Shown piece by piece: positions 38,334 through 50,405 of a DNA stretch of 64,000 bases. Source of the DNA: Pelagibius marinus (lineage in GTDB: Bacteria > Pseudomonadota > Alphaproteobacteria > Kiloniellales > Kiloniellaceae); the NCBI RefSeq assembly GCF_014925385.1, contig NZ_JACSDK010000016.1, positions 186,001-250,000 on the forward strand, read 5' to 3'. A program made the position numbers and the translations under genes. The notes beneath the pieces were generated by a model, which made no database searches, was not told the DNA's origin, and saw nothing but the letters and a program-made list of their open reading frames with translations. Within the stretch, counting starts at the first letter, position 1; the number at the start of each line of letters is the position of its first letter.

Positions 38334-39521
38334 TCAGTCCGAGGGCGGCAGGGCCAGGGTGGCGGCGGCCTGGGCGGCGATGCCCTCGCCGCGGCCGGTG
38401 AAGCCCAGCTTCTCGGTGGTGGTCGCCTTCACGCTGACCCGGTCGGCCGGCAGATCCAGCAGCTCGGCCACCCGCGCCACCATGGCGTCGCGGTGCGGAC
38501 CGACCTTGGGCCGCTCGCAGACCAGCGTCACGTCGAGATGCAGGATGCGCCCGCCGCGCGCCGTCACCAGATCGCGGGCGTGGCGGATGAACTTGCCGGA
38601 ATCAGCGCCCTTCCACTGCGGGTCGCTGGGCGGGAAGTGGCTGCCGATGTCGCCGGCGCCGAGCGCGCCCAGGATGGCGTCGGTCAGGGCATGCAGCCCG
38701 ACGTCGGCGTCCGAATGGCCGGCCAGGCCGGCGTCATGGTCGATGCGGACGCCGCAGAGCATCACGTGGTCGCCCGGCCCGAAGGCGTGCACGTCGAAGC
38801 CCTGGCCCACGCGGGTCTCCGCCCCCCCTTGTCCTGGGGCGCCGCGCAGCCAGCGCTCCGCCGTGCGCAGGTCGTCCTGAGATGTCACCTTGAAATTCTC
38901 CCGGCTGCCTTCCACCAACGCCACTTCGATCCCGGCGCGCTCGGCCACCGCCGCGTCGTCGGTCAGTTCCTCGCCGGCCGCCGCACGGTGCGCGGCCAGG
39001 ATCTCCGCATAGCGGAAACCCTGCGGCGTCTGCGCGCCCCACAGACCAGCGCGGTCCTGGGTGCCCGCGATATGATCGTCCTGGCCCCGCTTCAAGGTGT
39101 CGACCACCGGCAGGGCGGCGATGGCGCCGGGGACCTTGTCCAGGGCGGCCAGCACGCGGTCGACGACCGGCGCCGAGACGAAGGGCCGGGCGCCGTCGTG
39201 TATCAGCACCCGCGCGGGCGCGCGCTCTGCCAGGCTCTCCAGTCCGCGCAAGACCGATTCCTGCCGGCTGGCGCCGCCGGCCACCGGCTCGGCCAAGTTC
39301 AGTCCTGCCGCCGCGGCGTCATAGAGGTCGCGGTCGTCGGGGTGGATCACCGCCCGGACCCGGCCGATCGCCGGGTGCGCGGCAAAGGCCTGCAGGGTGT
39401 GGCGCAGCAGCGGGACTCCGGCCAGGCTCGCGTATTGCTTCGGCAGGCTGCCGCCGAACCGCTGGCCGCGGCCGGCGGCGACGATCAGCGCATCCGCCGT
39501 CTTCCCGGAAGGGCTAGTCAA
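38334..39521 (-). CDS. ispDF: Bifunctional IspD/IspF enzyme of the MEP isoprenoid pathway
   Basis: A 395-residue fusion. The N-terminal IspD half (about 1-228, with [14 protein letters not shown] and HDGARPFV) makes CDP-methylerythritol. The C-terminal IspF half (from about 235, with [26 protein letters not shown] and HFPPSD) makes the cyclic diphosphate. The two act at non-consecutive steps, and the fusion is typical of alphaproteobacteria. The apparent start is TTG at 39521 with no clear ribosome site, so the exact N-terminus is uncertain by a few residues. Confidence 0.95.
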   Translation of the reverse strand: MTSPSGKTADALIVAAGRGQRFGGSLPKQYASLAGVPLLRHTLQAFAAHPAIGRVRAVIHPDDRDLYDAAAAGLNLAEPVAGGASRQESVLRGLESLAERAPARVLIHDGARPFVSAPVVDRVLAALDKVPGAIAALPVVDTLKRGQDDHIAGTQDRAGLWGAQTPQGFRYAEILAAHRAAAGEELTDDAAVAERAGIEVALVEGSRENFKVTSQDDLRTAERWLRGAPGQGGAETRVGQGFDVHAFGPGDHVMLCGVRIDHDAGLAGHSDADVGLHALTDAILGALGAGDIGSHFPPSDPQWKGADSGKFIRHARDLVTARGGRILHLDVTLVCERPKVGPHRDAMVARVAELLDLPADRVSVKATTTEKLGFTGRGEGIAAQAAATLALPPSD

Positions 39522-39612
39522 ATTGCGGGACTCCGCGTGTCTTGCTGTGTTCTCGTTGCGCCGACCCTAGTGTCCTCTGGTGGCGCGGCCAAGAGGTGAT
39601 ATATAGGGGCTC

Positions 39613-40413
39613 ATGAATAGCATGGTTTTGTCGCTCTCCGCCCTGGCTTCACTGCTGCCCGCCACGCTGCTGCCCTTCGTGCGGCACGCGGCGCGCGCTG
39701 ACGCGGTCTTTTGGCTGCTGCTGGGCGCGGCGCTTGCCGGGACCTCGGCGCTCAGCATCGTTTCCCTGGGCGCGCAGTGGCAGACGGGCCTGGCGGCGGC
39801 GCTCTGGCTCGCCGTGGCGGCGGCCCTGGGCCTCTTCGGTCTGCTGGTCATCCTCAGCCGGGAGGCGGCGCGCCTGGCGCCGCTGTTGCTGCCTTACCTG
39901 CTGATCCTCGGCGCCCTGGCGACCGCCTTCGGGCTGCTGGCCGGCCCGGAGCCCCTGGCCGCGCGCCTGGACGGCTGGCTGATCGCCCACATCGCCGTCT
40001 CGGTGACCACCTACGCGCTCTGCACCCTGGCCGCCGTGGCCAGTTCCGCTGTCTTCGTACAGGAGCGCGCGCTGAAGCGCCGCGCCCCCAATGCCTTCAC
40101 CCGCATGCTGCCCTCGGTGGCCGACGCGGAGCGCCTGGAGGTGCGCCTGCTGGGCGCCGGCGAGGCCATCCTGGGTCTCGGCATCGCGACCGGCATCTCC
40201 GAGCTCTACGTGACTTCCGGCGCGCTCTTCACCTTCAGTCACAAGACCCTGTTCTCCCTCCTGGCCTTCCTGGTCATCGGCGGGCTGCTGCTGCTCCACT
40301 ACCGCAGCGGCCTGCGCGGCCGGCGGGCCGCCCGCATCGTGCTGGTCGGCTACCTGCTGCTGACCCTGGCCTATCTCGGGGTCAAGTTCGTCACCGATAT
40401 TCTGCTGGCCTGA
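39613..40413 (+). CDS. CcsA/YpjD-family integral membrane protein
   Basis: A 266-residue protein with about eight helices. The C-terminal half matches the cytochrome c assembly (CcsA/HemX/YpjD) family: LIAHIAVSVTTYALCTLAAV and FTFSHKTLFSLLAFLVI, with conserved histidines, and a GLRGRRA loop. The tryptophan-rich WWD haem-handling motif of true CcsA is missing, so it belongs to the YpjD/HemX branch whose role is unclear. It is divergent from ispDF. Confidence 0.8.
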   Translation: MNSMVLSLSALASLLPATLLPFVRHAARADAVFWLLLGAALAGTSALSIVSLGAQWQTGLAAALWLAVAAALGLFGLLVILSREAARLAPLLLPYLLILGALATAFGLLAGPEPLAARLDGWLIAHIAVSVTTYALCTLAAVASSAVFVQERALKRRAPNAFTRMLPSVADAERLEVRLLGAGEAILGLGIATGISELYVTSGALFTFSHKTLFSLLAFLVIGGLLLLHYRSGLRGRRAARIVLVGYLLLTLAYLGVKFVTDILLA

Positions 40414-40702
40414 CCCCCTGCGGCAGCTCCGATCCCGGACGGATACCGCCAATGCGGGCCAAGTCCCGGGGTTGCTCAACCCGCTGTAGGGGGTTCCGTC
40501 CCACTTGCCCGTTTTTCGAGCAACTCGGGGCGGGTTTGTACGCGGTCGGCTAATCCTTCGTGACAACGCCTATTTTTTGTGCATCAATCGGCCGCCGAAA
40601 AAGGGGTTGGGTACCAATACACAGGCAAACCTCCAACGTGCGCGCGACGGCTGCTCACGAAAGAGGCTCTGTGGTCGCACCTTGGGTTGAATGAGGGATC
40701 TG

Positions 40703-41731
40703 ATGAGCATCGTCGTTGGCAAGCTGGAGCTGGAGGCGCCGGTCATCCTGGCGCCGATGTCCGGTGTCACCGACCAGCCGTTCCGCCGCCTGGTGCGGCA
40801 GTTCGGCGCCGGGCTGGTGGTCTCCGAGATGATCGCCAGCAACGCCATGATCCGGCAGATGCAGGAGTCCGTGAAGGAGTCCCGCAAGATGTCCGGCGAC
40901 TGCGCGGCGGAATACCCGCTTTCGGTACAGCTCGCCGGCAGCGACCCGGATACCATGGCCGAAGCGGCGAAGCTCAACGCCGACCGCGGCGCCGCCATCA
41001 TCGACATCAATTTCGGCTGCCCGGCCAAGAAGGTCACCAACAAGGCCTGCGGCTCGGCCATCATGCAGGACGAGCTGCTGGCGGGGCGGATCATGGCCGC
41101 GGTGGTCGCGGCGGTGGACCTGCCGGTCACTGTGAAGATGCGCACCGGCTGGAACCTGGAAAACCGCAACGCGCCGCGGATCGCCCGCATCGCCGAGGAC
41201 TGCGGCGTGCAGATGCTGAGCGTGCACGGCCGCACCCGCTGCCAGAAGTATGCCGGCGAGGCGGACTGGTCCTTCGTGCGCCGGGTGACGGAAGCGGTCG
41301 CCCTGCCGGTGGTGGTCAACGGCGACATCGTCACCGTGGAGGACGCGGCCGAGGCCCTGGAGCGCTCCGGCGCCGACGGCGTGATGATCGGCCGCGGCGC
41401 CTATGGCCGCCCCTGGTTCCTGCGCCAGGTGATGGACTACCTGCACGACGGCACGCGGCGGCCCGACCCGGCGCCGGCGCAGCGCCTGCAGGTGATGCTG
41501 GAACACTATGAGGCTCTGCTCTCGCTCTACGGAAGCCGCCACGGCGTGCGCATCGCGCGCAAGCACCTGGGCTGGTACGCCAAGGGACTGGACGGCGCCG
41601 CCGAGTTCCGCGCCCGCATGAACCGGGAGGACGACCCGGAGCAGGTCAAAGGCATGATCCGCGCGCTCTTCGCGCCGATTCTGGAAGGAACGGCCCCGGC
41701 GGGGGCCGAATTGGAGATGGCAGCGGCATAG
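40703..41731 (+). CDS. dusB: tRNA-dihydrouridine synthase DusB (NifR3)
   Basis: An FMN-dependent enzyme reducing uridines in the tRNA D-loop. Family motifs are [24 protein letters not shown] with the catalytic Cys in [21 protein letters not shown] and [11 protein letters not shown]. The ATG at 40703 has AGGGA at good spacing; an ATG at 40691 in frame is possible. It is the first gene before ntrB, the classical nifR3-ntrB-ntrC arrangement. The 289-base gap before it holds no recognisable RNA gene and no clear NtrC site. Confidence 0.94.
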   Translation: MSIVVGKLELEAPVILAPMSGVTDQPFRRLVRQFGAGLVVSEMIASNAMIRQMQESVKESRKMSGDCAAEYPLSVQLAGSDPDTMAEAAKLNADRGAAIIDINFGCPAKKVTNKACGSAIMQDELLAGRIMAAVVAAVDLPVTVKMRTGWNLENRNAPRIARIAEDCGVQMLSVHGRTRCQKYAGEADWSFVRRVTEAVALPVVVNGDIVTVEDAAEALERSGADGVMIGRGAYGRPWFLRQVMDYLHDGTRRPDPAPAQRLQVMLEHYEALLSLYGSRHGVRIARKHLGWYAKGLDGAAEFRARMNREDDPEQVKGMIRALFAPILEGTAPAGAELEMAAA

Positions 41732-41732
41732 T

Positions 41733-42883
41733 ATGGCCAAGGTATCTGATATTTTCGCACGCAAGCCCGCGCGCAACGGCACACCGGAACCCGGCTCGAT
41801 CCTCTCGGCGCTTTCGGTGCCGCTCTTCGTCGTCGACGACCAGGATCAGCTCTCCTTCGTCAACCAGGCCGCCGAGCAGTTCTTCGCCTCCTCGACCACC
41901 ACTCTGCTGGGCCGGCCCCTGAGTGAAATTCTGCCGGAAGACAGCCCCGCCTTCGGCCTGATCCATCAGGTGCGCGACGGCGGCTATTCGGTCTCCGAGT
42001 ACGGTGTGACGCTCTCAGGGCCCAAGATCGGCTCGCACTTCGTTTCCATCGACGCCGCCACCGTCGCCGACCGTCCCGGCAGCGTCGTGGTCTCGATCCA
42101 CGAGCGTTCCATCGCCCGCAAGATCGACCACCAGCTGGTCCACCGCAACGCCGCCCGCTCGGTGACCGCCATGGCCGCCATGCTGGCCCACGAGGTCAAG
42201 AACCCGCTTTCGGGCATCCGCGGCGCCGCCCAGCTGCTGGAGCAGAACGCCGATCCCGAAGATCACCAGCTGACCCGCCTGATCTGCGAGGAAGCCGACC
42301 GCATCGTCGCCCTGGTGGATCGCATGGAGATGTTCTCCGACAAGCAACCCCTGGCGCGCGAGCCGGTCAACATTCACGTGGTGCTGGAGCGGGTGCGGCG
42401 CCTGGCCGAGAACGGCTTTGCCCGCCACGTGAAGTTCATCGAGAGCTACGACCCCTCGCTGCCGCCGGTCTACGGCAACCGCGACCTGCTGATCCAGGCG
42501 ATCCTGAACCTGGTCAAGAACGCCGCCGAAGCGGTGCCGAAGGAGGGCGGAGAGATCACCCTCTCGACGCGCTATCAGCAGGGTGTGCGCCTGGCCATTC
42601 CCGGCAGCGGCAGCCGGGTCGACCTGCCGCTGCAGGTGATGATCCAGGACAACGGCCCGGGCATTCCCGAGGACATCCAGCCGCACCTCTTCGATCCCTT
42701 CGTCAGCACCAAGGCGGGGGGCAGCGGCCTGGGCCTGGCGCTGGTCGCCAAGATCATCGACGACCACGGCGGCGTCATCGAGTTCGAGAGCCAGCCGCGG
42801 CGCACGCTGTTCCGCCTGATGCTGCCCATGGTGCCACGAGAAACCGGGCTGGAAGAGGAACTCACGGTGGACGGGGACCAGGT

Positions 42884-42887
<4 letters not shown>
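41733..42887 (+). CDS. ntrB: Nitrogen regulation sensor kinase NtrB
   Basis: A cytoplasmic 384-residue kinase with an N-terminal PAS domain (about 20-130), a dimerisation helix with the phospho-acceptor His153 ([16 protein letters not shown]) and an ATPase domain ([25 protein letters not shown]). It phosphorylates or dephosphorylates NtrC according to nitrogen status signalled by PII; no PII gene is in the window. It starts two bases after dusB and overlaps ntrC as ATGA. Confidence 0.95.
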
Positions 42888-44332
<1,445 letters not shown>

Positions 44333-44335
44333 CCT

Positions 44336-46687
44336 GTGGCAAATATACAACAGACCGGTGAGATCACTGTCCGAGAGGGCGGCGAGACCCGACCGGGCGA
44401 GGCCCCCGCGGACGAGCGGGTGGCGCGCCCGCGCTTCGGTCGTCTTCTCGACTGGTTGCGGCGTATCAGGGCGGAGCGGACGGTCGCGCTGATCCTTCTG
44501 GTCGGCGCGCTGGTGAGCGGCACCGCGACCTTCGTCGCCATGACCGGCAACCTCTCCACCACCGCCGATACCGGCCACATCCTGCTGCTGCTGCTGGCCG
44601 ACCTGGTCATCATCCTTGGCCTTGCCGCCCTGATCACCCGGCGTCTGGCCATCCTTTGGATCGAGCGCAAGAAGGGACGGGCCGGCTCGCGCCTGCACGG
44701 CCGCCTGGTCGCCCTGTTCTCGGTCGTCGCCGTGGCGCCGACCATCCTGGTCGCGGCCTTCTCGGTCATCATTTTCGACCTGGGGCTGGAGTTCTGGTTC
44801 AGCGAGCGGGTTTCCACGGCCATCAAGAACTCCCGCGCCGTGGCGGCCGCCTATCTGGACGAACACCAGCAGGCGATCGCTGCCGACGCCCTGGCCATTG
44901 CCCAGGTGCTGAACCGTGGCGGCCCTTCGCTGGTCTACAACCCTACCGTCTTCAACAACGTCATGACGCGGCAGGCCAACCAGCGTTACCTGACCGAGGC
45001 GGCGGTCTACGACAGCTCCGGGCGGATGCTGGCGCGGTCCTCCAGCTTCCTTCTGGCCTTCAACCCGGAGATCCCGGAATGGGCCTTCGAACGCGCCCGC
45101 AGCGAAGGCATGGCCATCATGACCTCGGAGGAGGAGGACCGGGTGCGTGCCCTGGTCCGCCTCGACCTTTCCGCCGACGCCTATCTCTACGTCGGCAGGC
45201 TGGTCGATTCCCGGGTCATCGGCCACATGGAGAGCACCCGCTGGGCGGTGCAGCGCTATGAAGACCTGGAGGGAAACCGCTTCAGTCTGCAGATCACCTT
45301 TGCGCTGATCTTCCTGGTGGTGGCCCTGCTGTTGCTCCTGGTGGCGGTGTGGATCGGCCTGGCCTTCGCCAACCAGCTCACCGGCCCCATCGGCAGCCTG
45401 ATCGCCACAGCGGAGAAAGTCGGTAAGGGCGACCTCAAGGCCCGGGTCCAGGGACCGCCGCGCCGCGACGAAATCGGCAACCTGTCCCGCGCCTTCAACA
45501 AGATGACCGGCCAGCTGGAGCGCCAGCAGGACGCCCTCCTGGAAGCAAACGAAGAACTGGACAACCGCAATCGCTTCATCGAGGCGGTGCTGGGCGGCGT
45601 CTCGGCGGGGGTCATCGGTTTGGACGAGCATGGCCGCATCAACCTGGCCAACCGGATGGCCTGCGATTTTCTCGGCAAGAAATTCCAGACCATGCGCGGC
45701 CAGACCCTGACCGAGGTCATGCCGGAGATCGACGATCTGCAGGCGCGCGCCCGGCGGCGCCCCCGCAAGCTCGCGGAGCAGCAGCTCACAATCCCCGACT
45801 CGAGCGGCTCCGAGCGGGTGCTCCTGGTGCGCATCTCCGCCGAGCTGGAACATGGCGCGATTATGGGCTTCGTCGTGACCTTCGACGAGATCACCCAGCT
45901 GCTGGCCGCGCAACGCAAAGCCGCCTGGTCGGATATTGCACGCCGCATCGCGCACGAGATCAAGAACCCGCTGACGCCGATCCAGCTTGCCGCCGAGCGG
46001 CTGAAGCGCAAGTACGTGGGCCAGATCACCAACGACCCGGACACCTTCCAGATCTGCACCGACACCATCGTGCGCCATGTCGGCGACATCGGGCGCATGG
46101 TCGACGAGTTCTCCGCCTTCGCGCGCATGCCGGCACCCGACATGCGCAAGGAAGACATCGGCAAGCTGGTGCAGGAGGCCGTCTTCCTGCAGCGCACGGC
46201 GCGCCAGGACGTGCGCTTCGACTACACCCCGCCGTCCGAAGAAATCCTGCTGGCCTGCGACGGCCGCCAGGTGGGCCAGGCCCTGACCAACCTGCTGAAG
46301 AACGCCATCGAGTCCATCGAAGGCCGGCACGGCCTGGAGGGCGAGGCGGCGCCCGCGGGCGTCATCTCGGTGACGATCCGCACCGAGGACGCGCATTGCG
46401 TCGTCGATATCTGCGACAACGGCAAAGGCCTGCCGAGGGCCGACCGCTATCGCCTGACCGAGCCTTATGTGACAACGCGCGAGCGGGGCACTGGACTCGG
46501 ACTCGCAATTGTGAAGAAGATCATGGAGGATCACGGCGGCAATCTCATTCTCCGGGACCGGGAAGAAGGCGGCGCGATCGTCAGTCTCATTTTCCCCTTG
46601 CGCGAAGAAGTGGTAGATAGCGGCGCCGGGCGGCCCGAGAACGAAGCCGAAGCGCCGGATGTGAAAAGAGCTGCAGGACATGGCTGA
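44336..46687 (+). CDS. ntrY: Membrane sensor kinase NtrY
   Basis: A 783-residue kinase with several N-terminal helices (about 40-60, 78-100, 122-147), a periplasmic sensor region (about 150-315), a further helix (about 320-345), HAMP, PAS and a kinase core (ARRIAHEIKNPLTPIQLAAE, NLLKNAIES, DNGKGLP, GTGLGLAIV). It starts with GTG at 44336, three bases after ntrC. NtrY is linked to nitrogen, redox or envelope signalling in different alphaproteobacteria, so the cue is not fixed by sequence. Its stop overlaps the ntrX start. Confidence 0.94.
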   Translation: MANIQQTGEITVREGGETRPGEAPADERVARPRFGRLLDWLRRIRAERTVALILLVGALVSGTATFVAMTGNLSTTADTGHILLLLLADLVIILGLAALITRRLAILWIERKKGRAGSRLHGRLVALFSVVAVAPTILVAAFSVIIFDLGLEFWFSERVSTAIKNSRAVAAAYLDEHQQAIAADALAIAQVLNRGGPSLVYNPTVFNNVMTRQANQRYLTEAAVYDSSGRMLARSSSFLLAFNPEIPEWAFERARSEGMAIMTSEEEDRVRALVRLDLSADAYLYVGRLVDSRVIGHMESTRWAVQRYEDLEGNRFSLQITFALIFLVVALLLLLVAVWIGLAFANQLTGPIGSLIATAEKVGKGDLKARVQGPPRRDEIGNLSRAFNKMTGQLERQQDALLEANEELDNRNRFIEAVLGGVSAGVIGLDEHGRINLANRMACDFLGKKFQTMRGQTLTEVMPEIDDLQARARRRPRKLAEQQLTIPDSSGSERVLLVRISAELEHGAIMGFVVTFDEITQLLAAQRKAAWSDIARRIAHEIKNPLTPIQLAAERLKRKYVGQITNDPDTFQICTDTIVRHVGDIGRMVDEFSAFARMPAPDMRKEDIGKLVQEAVFLQRTARQDVRFDYTPPSEEILLACDGRQVGQALTNLLKNAIESIEGRHGLEGEAAPAGVISVTIRTEDAHCVVDICDNGKGLPRADRYRLTEPYVTTRERGTGLGLAIVKKIMEDHGGNLILRDREEGGAIVSLIFPLREEVVDSGAGRPENEAEAPDVKRAAGHG

Positions 46688-48071
46688 CGAAATCCTCATC
46701 GTCGACGACGAAGTCGATATCCGAATGCTGATCACCGGCATTCTGCAGGACGAGGGCTACGAAACGCGCGACGCCGGAGACAGCGACACCGCCCTGGAGC
46801 TGCTGCGCCAGAAGCGCCCGAACCTCGTCGTGCTCGACATCTGGCTGCAGAACTCGACGTTGGACGGGATGGAGATCCTGGACGTCATCAAGCGCGAGTA
46901 TCCCTCCGTGCCGGTGGTGATGATCTCCGGCCACGGCAACATCGAAACCGCGGTCAACGCCATCAAGCTGGGCGCCTACGACTTCATCGAGAAACCCTTC
47001 AAGTCGGACCGCCTGCTGCTGATCGTCCAGCGCGCCATCGAGGCCGCGCGCCTGCGCAGCGAGAACGAGGAACTGCGCCTGCGCGTCGGCCTGTCGGAGG
47101 ACATGATCGGAACCTCTTCCTGGTTCCACCAGGTGAGCCAGGCGATCCGCAAGGTGGCGCCGACCGGCAGCCGCGTGCTGATCACCGGCCCGGCAGGTGC
47201 CGGCAAGGAAGTGGTCGCCCGGCAGCTCCATACCTGCTCGCACCGCGCCACGTCGCCTTTCGTGGCGCTGAATTGCGCCACCATGCACCCGGATCGCCTG
47301 GAGCCGGAGCTTTTCGGCATCGAGCCGGATCCGGACGACACCGAAGGCGGTGGCAAGCTGGGCACCTTCGAGCGTGCCCACGGTGGCACCCTGTTCCTGG
47401 ACGAGGTCGCGGACATGCCCTTGGAAACACAGGGCAAGATCGTTCGCGTGCTGCAGGAACAGACCTTCCAAAGGGTCGGCGGCAACACCCGCATCGCGGT
47501 GGACGTGCGGGTCATCGCCGCCACCAACCGCGATCTGCCGTCCCTGATCACCGAGGGCCAGTTTCGCGAGGATCTTTTCTATCGCCTCAACGTGGTGCCC
47601 ATCGAGGTGCCGTCGCTGCGCGAGCGGCGCGAGGACATTCCCGCCCTGGTCGCCTATTTCATGGAGCGCGCGGCCGAGAGCGCCGGACTGCCGCCACGCA
47701 ATCTCAGCGACGACGCCTTGGCCGCCTTGCGCGCCTATGACTGGCCGGGCAACGTGCGCCAGCTGCGCAACGTCATCGAATGGGTGCTGATCATGGCGCC
47801 GGGCCGCCCGCAGGACCCTGTGCGGCCGGACATGCTGCCGCCGGAGATCGGCGCTTCCTCGCCGGCCTCCCTGCCGGGAGAGACGGGGGAGGAGATCATG
47901 TCCCTGCCGCTGCGCGAGGCGCGCGAGGTTTTCGAACGCAAGTACCTGGAGGCGCAGGTCATGCGCTTCGGCGGCAACATTTCGCGGACTGCCACCTTTG
48001 TCGGCATGGAACGTTCTGCCCTGCACCGCAAGCTGCGCTCTCTCGGCGTCGGCACGGTGGAGCGCGCCTGA
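46680..48071 (+). CDS. ntrX: Response regulator NtrX
   Basis: A 463-residue NtrC-like regulator with receiver Asp53 (VVLDIWL), an AAA+ domain with Walker A GPAGAGKE and a Fis-type DNA-binding helix pair (GGNISRTATFVGMERSALHR). The sigma-54 contact loop GAFTGA is missing: the segment after ELFG reads IEPDPDDTEGGGKLGTFERA. This is known for alphaproteobacterial NtrX and means it probably regulates sigma-70 promoters rather than activating sigma-54. It overlaps ntrY by eight bases. Confidence 0.94.
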   Translation: MADEILIVDDEVDIRMLITGILQDEGYETRDAGDSDTALELLRQKRPNLVVLDIWLQNSTLDGMEILDVIKREYPSVPVVMISGHGNIETAVNAIKLGAYDFIEKPFKSDRLLLIVQRAIEAARLRSENEELRLRVGLSEDMIGTSSWFHQVSQAIRKVAPTGSRVLITGPAGAGKEVVARQLHTCSHRATSPFVALNCATMHPDRLEPELFGIEPDPDDTEGGGKLGTFERAHGGTLFLDEVADMPLETQGKIVRVLQEQTFQRVGGNTRIAVDVRVIAATNRDLPSLITEGQFREDLFYRLNVVPIEVPSLRERREDIPALVAYFMERAAESAGLPPRNLSDDALAALRAYDWPGNVRQLRNVIEWVLIMAPGRPQDPVRPDMLPPEIGASSPASLPGETGEEIMSLPLREAREVFERKYLEAQVMRFGGNISRTATFVGMERSALHRKLRSLGVGTVERA

Positions 48072-48098
48072 ACGAGCGACAGCGGAGCCATCTAGGAT

Positions 48099-49475
48099 AT
48101 GAAAGTTATCATTTGCGGTGCCGGCCAGGTCGGCTTCAACATCGCACGCTACCTTTCGAGCGAAAACGCCGACGTGACGGTCATCGACCAATCCCGCGAG
48201 CTGATCGAGAAAATCACCGACTCCCTGGACGTGAAGGGGCTGGTCGGCTTCGCTTCGCATCCTGATGTGCTGGAGAGCGCCGGCGCCTCAGACGCGGAGA
48301 TGGTCATCGCCGTGACCTACGCCGACGAGGTCAACATGGTGGCCTGCCAGATCTGTCATTCGATCTTCGAGGTGCCGACCAAGATCGCCCGCGTGCGCCA
48401 CCAGAGCTATCTGGAGCCCATGTGGTCGGACCTCTTCAGCCGCGATCACATGCCGATCGACGTCATCATCTCGCCGGAAATCGAGGTCGCCCGCGCCATC
48501 GAGCGGCGCCTGCAGTTGCCGGGCGCCTTCGACGTGCAGCCGCTGGCCGACGGCAAGGTAAGCCTCATCGGCCTGCACTGCAGCGAGGAGACGCCGGTCA
48601 TCAATACGCCGCTGCGCCAGTTGACGGCGCTGTTCCCGGATCTGCACATCGTGGTCATCGGCATCTCGCGCGAGGGCAAGGGCTTCGTGCCGACCCCCGA
48701 CGACGACATGCGCGCCGGCGACGACGTCTACCTGGTGGCCGACACGTCGCACCTGGCGCGCACCATGGCGGCCTTCGGCCACGAGGAGAAGGAGGCCCGC
48801 CGGGTCATCATCGTCGGCGGCGGCAACATCGGCCTCAACCTGGCCCACGCGGTGGAGAAGAACCACCCGCAGGTGAACCTCAAGGTCATCGAGGTCGACA
48901 AGCGCCGCGCCGAGACCGTGGCCCAGGCCCTGCAGCGCACCGTGGTGATCCACGGCGACGCCCTGGACACGGAGATCCTGGACGAAGCCAACGCCGCCAT
49001 CGCCGAGACGGTCATCGCGGTCTCCAACGATGACGAGGTCAACATTCTGACCTCCCTGCTGGCCAAGCGCTACGGCTGCAAGCGGGCGGTGACGCTGATC
49101 AACAAGACCTCCTACGGACCCCTGGTCGGCACGCTCGGCATCGATACCGTGGTCAGCCCGCGCGCCATCACGGTCTCCAAGATCCTGCAGCATGTGCGCC
49201 GCGGCCGCATCCGCTCCGTCCACTCGTTGAGCGAGGACTTCGGCGAGGTCATCGAGGCCGAGGCGCTGGAAACCTCCAGCCTGGTCGGCGTGCCGATCCG
49301 CGATGCGCGCCTGCCCGACGGCGTCATCGTCGGCGCCATCGTGCGCGGCGACGAAGTGATCATCCCGCGCGGCGATACGGTCACCCGGCCCAACGACCTG
49401 GTGGTGATATTTGCGCGCTCAGAAGCGGTGAAGAAGGTCGAGAAGCTCTTTGCCGTGAAGCTCGAGTTTTTCTAG
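48099..49475 (+). CDS. trkA: Trk potassium uptake regulatory subunit TrkA
   Basis: The 458-residue cytoplasmic protein is a tandem of two RCK units. Each has a nucleotide-binding TrkA_N domain (MKVIICGAGQVGFNIARYL at 1-19 and RRVIIVGGGNIGLNLAHAV near 230-248) followed by a TrkA_C domain. It gates TrkH/TrkG potassium channels in response to NAD(H) or ATP. The membrane subunit is not in the window. The trkA position after ntrX is conserved in alphaproteobacteria. Confidence 0.95.
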   Translation: MKVIICGAGQVGFNIARYLSSENADVTVIDQSRELIEKITDSLDVKGLVGFASHPDVLESAGASDAEMVIAVTYADEVNMVACQICHSIFEVPTKIARVRHQSYLEPMWSDLFSRDHMPIDVIISPEIEVARAIERRLQLPGAFDVQPLADGKVSLIGLHCSEETPVINTPLRQLTALFPDLHIVVIGISREGKGFVPTPDDDMRAGDDVYLVADTSHLARTMAAFGHEEKEARRVIIVGGGNIGLNLAHAVEKNHPQVNLKVIEVDKRRAETVAQALQRTVVIHGDALDTEILDEANAAIAETVIAVSNDDEVNILTSLLAKRYGCKRAVTLINKTSYGPLVGTLGIDTVVSPRAITVSKILQHVRRGRIRSVHSLSEDFGEVIEAEALETSSLVGVPIRDARLPDGVIVGAIVRGDEVIIPRGDTVTRPNDLVVIFARSEAVKKVEKLFAVKLEFF

Positions 49476-49537
49476 GATCGCGACCGAGCTTTCCCGTTTC
49501 CCGGAGTCGGAAGCAGAGTCGAAAGGAGAGGCCGCGG

Positions 49538-50401
49538 ATGCCCCGTCAAGCCTACGTCAACGGCCGCTACGTGCCCCATCGCGAAGCCGCCGTGCACATC
49601 GAGGACCGCGGCTACCAGTTCGCCGACGGCGTCTACGAGGTCGTGCCGGTCTACAGCGGCATCCTTGTGGACGAGGACCTGCATCTTGACCGCCTCGACC
49701 GCTCATTGCGCGAACTGCGTATCGGTGAACCCATGTCGCGGCCGGCGCTGAAGCTGATCTCGCGCGAGTTGATGCGCCGCAACGGGCTCTCCAACGGGTT
49801 CCTCTACATGCAGGTAACCCGCGGCGTGGCGCCGCGCGACCACAAGTTCCCCAAGGACGCCAGACCCGCGCTGGTGATGACCACGCGACAGACCAAGCCG
49901 CACAGCAAACAGCTGCTGGAGGAGGGACTGAAGGTCATCACCGTGCCGGACCAGCGCTGGGAACGCTGCGATATCAAGTCGGTCTCGCTGCTGCCGAACA
50001 TCCTCGGCAAGCAGGCGGCGGTAGAAGCGGGGGCCTACGAGGCCTGGCAGGTCGACAGGAACGGCATGGTCACCGAAGGCACCTCGACCAACGCCTGGAT
50101 CGTCACCCAGGACAACAAGGTCGTGACCCGTGACGCCACCCACTCGATCCTGGGCGGCATCACCCGGCACACCCTGCTGAAGCTGATCCGCGCGGAGGGC
50201 TACGACCTGGAGGAACGGCCCTTCTCCGTGGAGGAGGCCAAGGCCGCGAAGGAGGCCTTCCTGACCTCCAGCACCTCGCTGGTGCTGCCGATCACCTCGC
50301 TGGACGGCCAGCCCGTCGGCAACGGCCACCCCGGCATCCTGACCGGCAAGCTGCGCCAGGTTTACATCGACTACATGCAGAGCCTGAAGAAGAGCGCGTG
50401 A
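49538..50401 (+). CDS. dat: D-amino-acid aminotransferase
   Basis: A 287-residue fold-type IV PLP enzyme. The N-terminus YVNGRYVPHREAAVHIEDRGYQFADGVYE and the catalytic lysine in RCDIKSVSLLPN are typical of D-alanine transaminase, and the cofactor loop EGTSTNAWIV is present. It makes or uses D-alanine and D-glutamate for peptidoglycan. A branched-chain aminotransferase or aminodeoxychorismate lyase would have different loops, so D-specificity is favoured. AAAGGAGAGG precedes the ATG. Confidence 0.92.
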   Translation: MPRQAYVNGRYVPHREAAVHIEDRGYQFADGVYEVVPVYSGILVDEDLHLDRLDRSLRELRIGEPMSRPALKLISRELMRRNGLSNGFLYMQVTRGVAPRDHKFPKDARPALVMTTRQTKPHSKQLLEEGLKVITVPDQRWERCDIKSVSLLPNILGKQAAVEAGAYEAWQVDRNGMVTEGTSTNAWIVTQDNKVVTRDATHSILGGITRHTLLKLIRAEGYDLEERPFSVEEAKAAKEAFLTSSTSLVLPITSLDGQPVGNGHPGILTGKLRQVYIDYMQSLKKSA

Positions 50402-50405
50402 GCCG

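Noticed and set aside
40560..40620. TTGTGCATCAA and nearby ACCAAT as an NtrC binding site before dusB
   Set aside because: It matches only half of the GCAC-N-GTGC-type consensus and has no sigma-54 promoter next to it.
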